Shown here piece by piece: positions 15,254-15,856 of a stretch of 15,856 bases of DNA. The stretch comes from Rhodoferax sp. (GTDB lineage Bacteria > Pseudomonadota > Gammaproteobacteria > Burkholderiales > Burkholderiaceae_C). Made by a program: the position numbers and the translations under genes. Where the stretch lies: NCBI GenBank assembly GCA_018882485.1, contig VERU01000010.1:1-15856 (forward strand), written 5' to 3'. The notes under the pieces were generated by a model. That model was given only the letters and a program-made list of their open reading frames with translations, was not told where the DNA came from and did no database searches. The stretch's first letter is position 1, and every line of letters begins with the position of its first letter.

Positions 15254-15281
15254 CCCCCTCTCACCCCGGATAGCTACACTC
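15245..15281 (+). repeat. first CRISPR repeat, clipped: lacks the first 9 bases
   Basis: Aligned to the array consensus, positions 10-37 (15254-15281) match 28 of 28, while positions 1-9 (15245-15253) match only 2 of 9 (GCCCAGTCA instead of GTTGTAGCT). The change is abrupt rather than scattered, so a breakpoint is more likely than gradual decay. Loss of the left arm destroys the TGTAGCT/AGCTACA palindrome of the repeat, but the TACACT box at its right end is kept. Confidence 0.85.
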
Positions 15282-15856
15282 CAGCTGGTCGAGTGTGAGT
15301 ACAACAGCGAGGTTGTAGCTCCCCCTCTCACCCCGGATAGCTACACTCCTGATCATCACAATCGCCAGCTTGTGACGCGTTGTAGCTCCCCCTCTCACCC
15401 CGGATAGCTACACTCATTTCAGCGTATCTTGAGCGTGAAGGCAAAGTTGTAGCTCCCCCTCTCACCCCGGATAGCTACACTCGGGCATTGCGCTATCCGA
15501 CATCTCAACCGCGTTGTAGCTCCCCCTCTCACCCCGGATAGCTACACTCGGAACCGGATCAGGAAGCAGCGTGAGAAAGGTCGTAGCTCCCCCTCTCACC
15601 CCGGATAGCTACACTCCCAGCGCGCAGGTCTTCGCCGTCTTGCACAGTTGTAGCTCCCCCTCTCACCCCGGATAGCTACACTCCGAGGCCGGCGAGATGA
15701 CCGTCAAGCCCGAGTTGTAGCTCCCCCTCTCACCCCGGATAGCTACACTCGCATTCAATGCCTTCATCCGTGCCCGTGACGTTGTAGCTCCCCCTCTCAC
15801 CCCGGATAGCTACACTCAGCGATTCAGAACACGCCGTCTGTTGCCCTGTTGTAGCT
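15245..15856 (+). CRISPR. CRISPR array, probable type II-C, running off the right edge
   Basis: Repeats of 37 bases alternate with spacers of exactly 30 bases (period 67). Repeats start at 15245 (clipped), 15312, 15379, 15446, 15513, 15580, 15647, 15714, 15781 and 15848 (cut by the window end), giving nine complete spacers. Each full repeat begins GTTGTAGCTCCCCC and ends GGATAGCTACACTC; the only change is T to C at position 3 of the repeat at 15580. TGTAGCT and AGCTACA form a 7-bp terminal inverted repeat. The GTTGTAGCTCCC start and TACACT end at positions 31-36 parallel the Neisseria meningitidis type II-C repeat (which ends TACAAT), whose crRNAs read in this orientation. The subtype is therefore inferred from the repeat alone. 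All nine spacers differ. No cas genes are in the window. Confidence 0.97.

Overview
This window looks like chromosomal DNA from a GC-rich betaproteobacterium, most likely Burkholderiales (Comamonadaceae-like). The evidence is strong G/C third-position codon bias, tight ATGA-overlapping operons, Burkholderiales-style amidohydrolase and subtilase-autotransporter proteins, and a CRISPR repeat beginning GTTGTAGCTCCC as in Neisseria type II-C arrays. The taxonomic call is inference.

Left region (1-10581, all + strand): one long, tightly packed operon. It encodes a peptide/opine-type (family 5) ABC importer: a periplasmic binding protein that is cut by the window edge and frameshifted near 940-951, two permeases and two ATPases. 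Three different amidohydrolase-superfamily enzymes and a PfkB-family sugar kinase resembling 2-keto-3-deoxygluconate kinase follow. Five successive junctions share the same 4-base ATGA stop/start overlap. The layout suggests import of a small amide- or ring-containing compound, followed by hydrolytic or deaminating steps; the substrate cannot be read from the sequence.

Middle region (10598-14562): a secreted alpha/beta-hydrolase (-), a divergently transcribed four-helix membrane protein (+), and a 766-residue subtilisin-type (S8) serine protease with a C-terminal autotransporter-like domain (-). The protease leader appears to hold a cyclic-di-GMP-I (GEMM-I) riboswitch (about 14366-14463, - strand). 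Upstream of it is a plausible sigma70-type promoter, and between it and the gene is a hairpin touching the Shine-Dalgarno. This is the most interesting regulatory feature: a surface/secreted protease apparently under direct second-messenger RNA control.

Right region (14616-15856): a rearranged junction leading into a CRISPR array. A small ribbon-helix-helix antitoxin gene remains intact. Its PIN-toxin partner survives only as a C-terminal fragment fused in frame to the start of an IS66-type orfA. About 75 bp beyond that orfA start, the CRISPR array begins with a repeat that lacks its first 9 bases but matches perfectly over the remaining 28. From there, 37-base repeats and 30-base spacers run off the right edge (nine spacers visible). 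The sharp breakpoint suggests that a transposon inserted into a CRISPR repeat and that a later deletion joined the transposon to the toxin gene. No cas gene or tracrRNA anti-repeat was found in this window.
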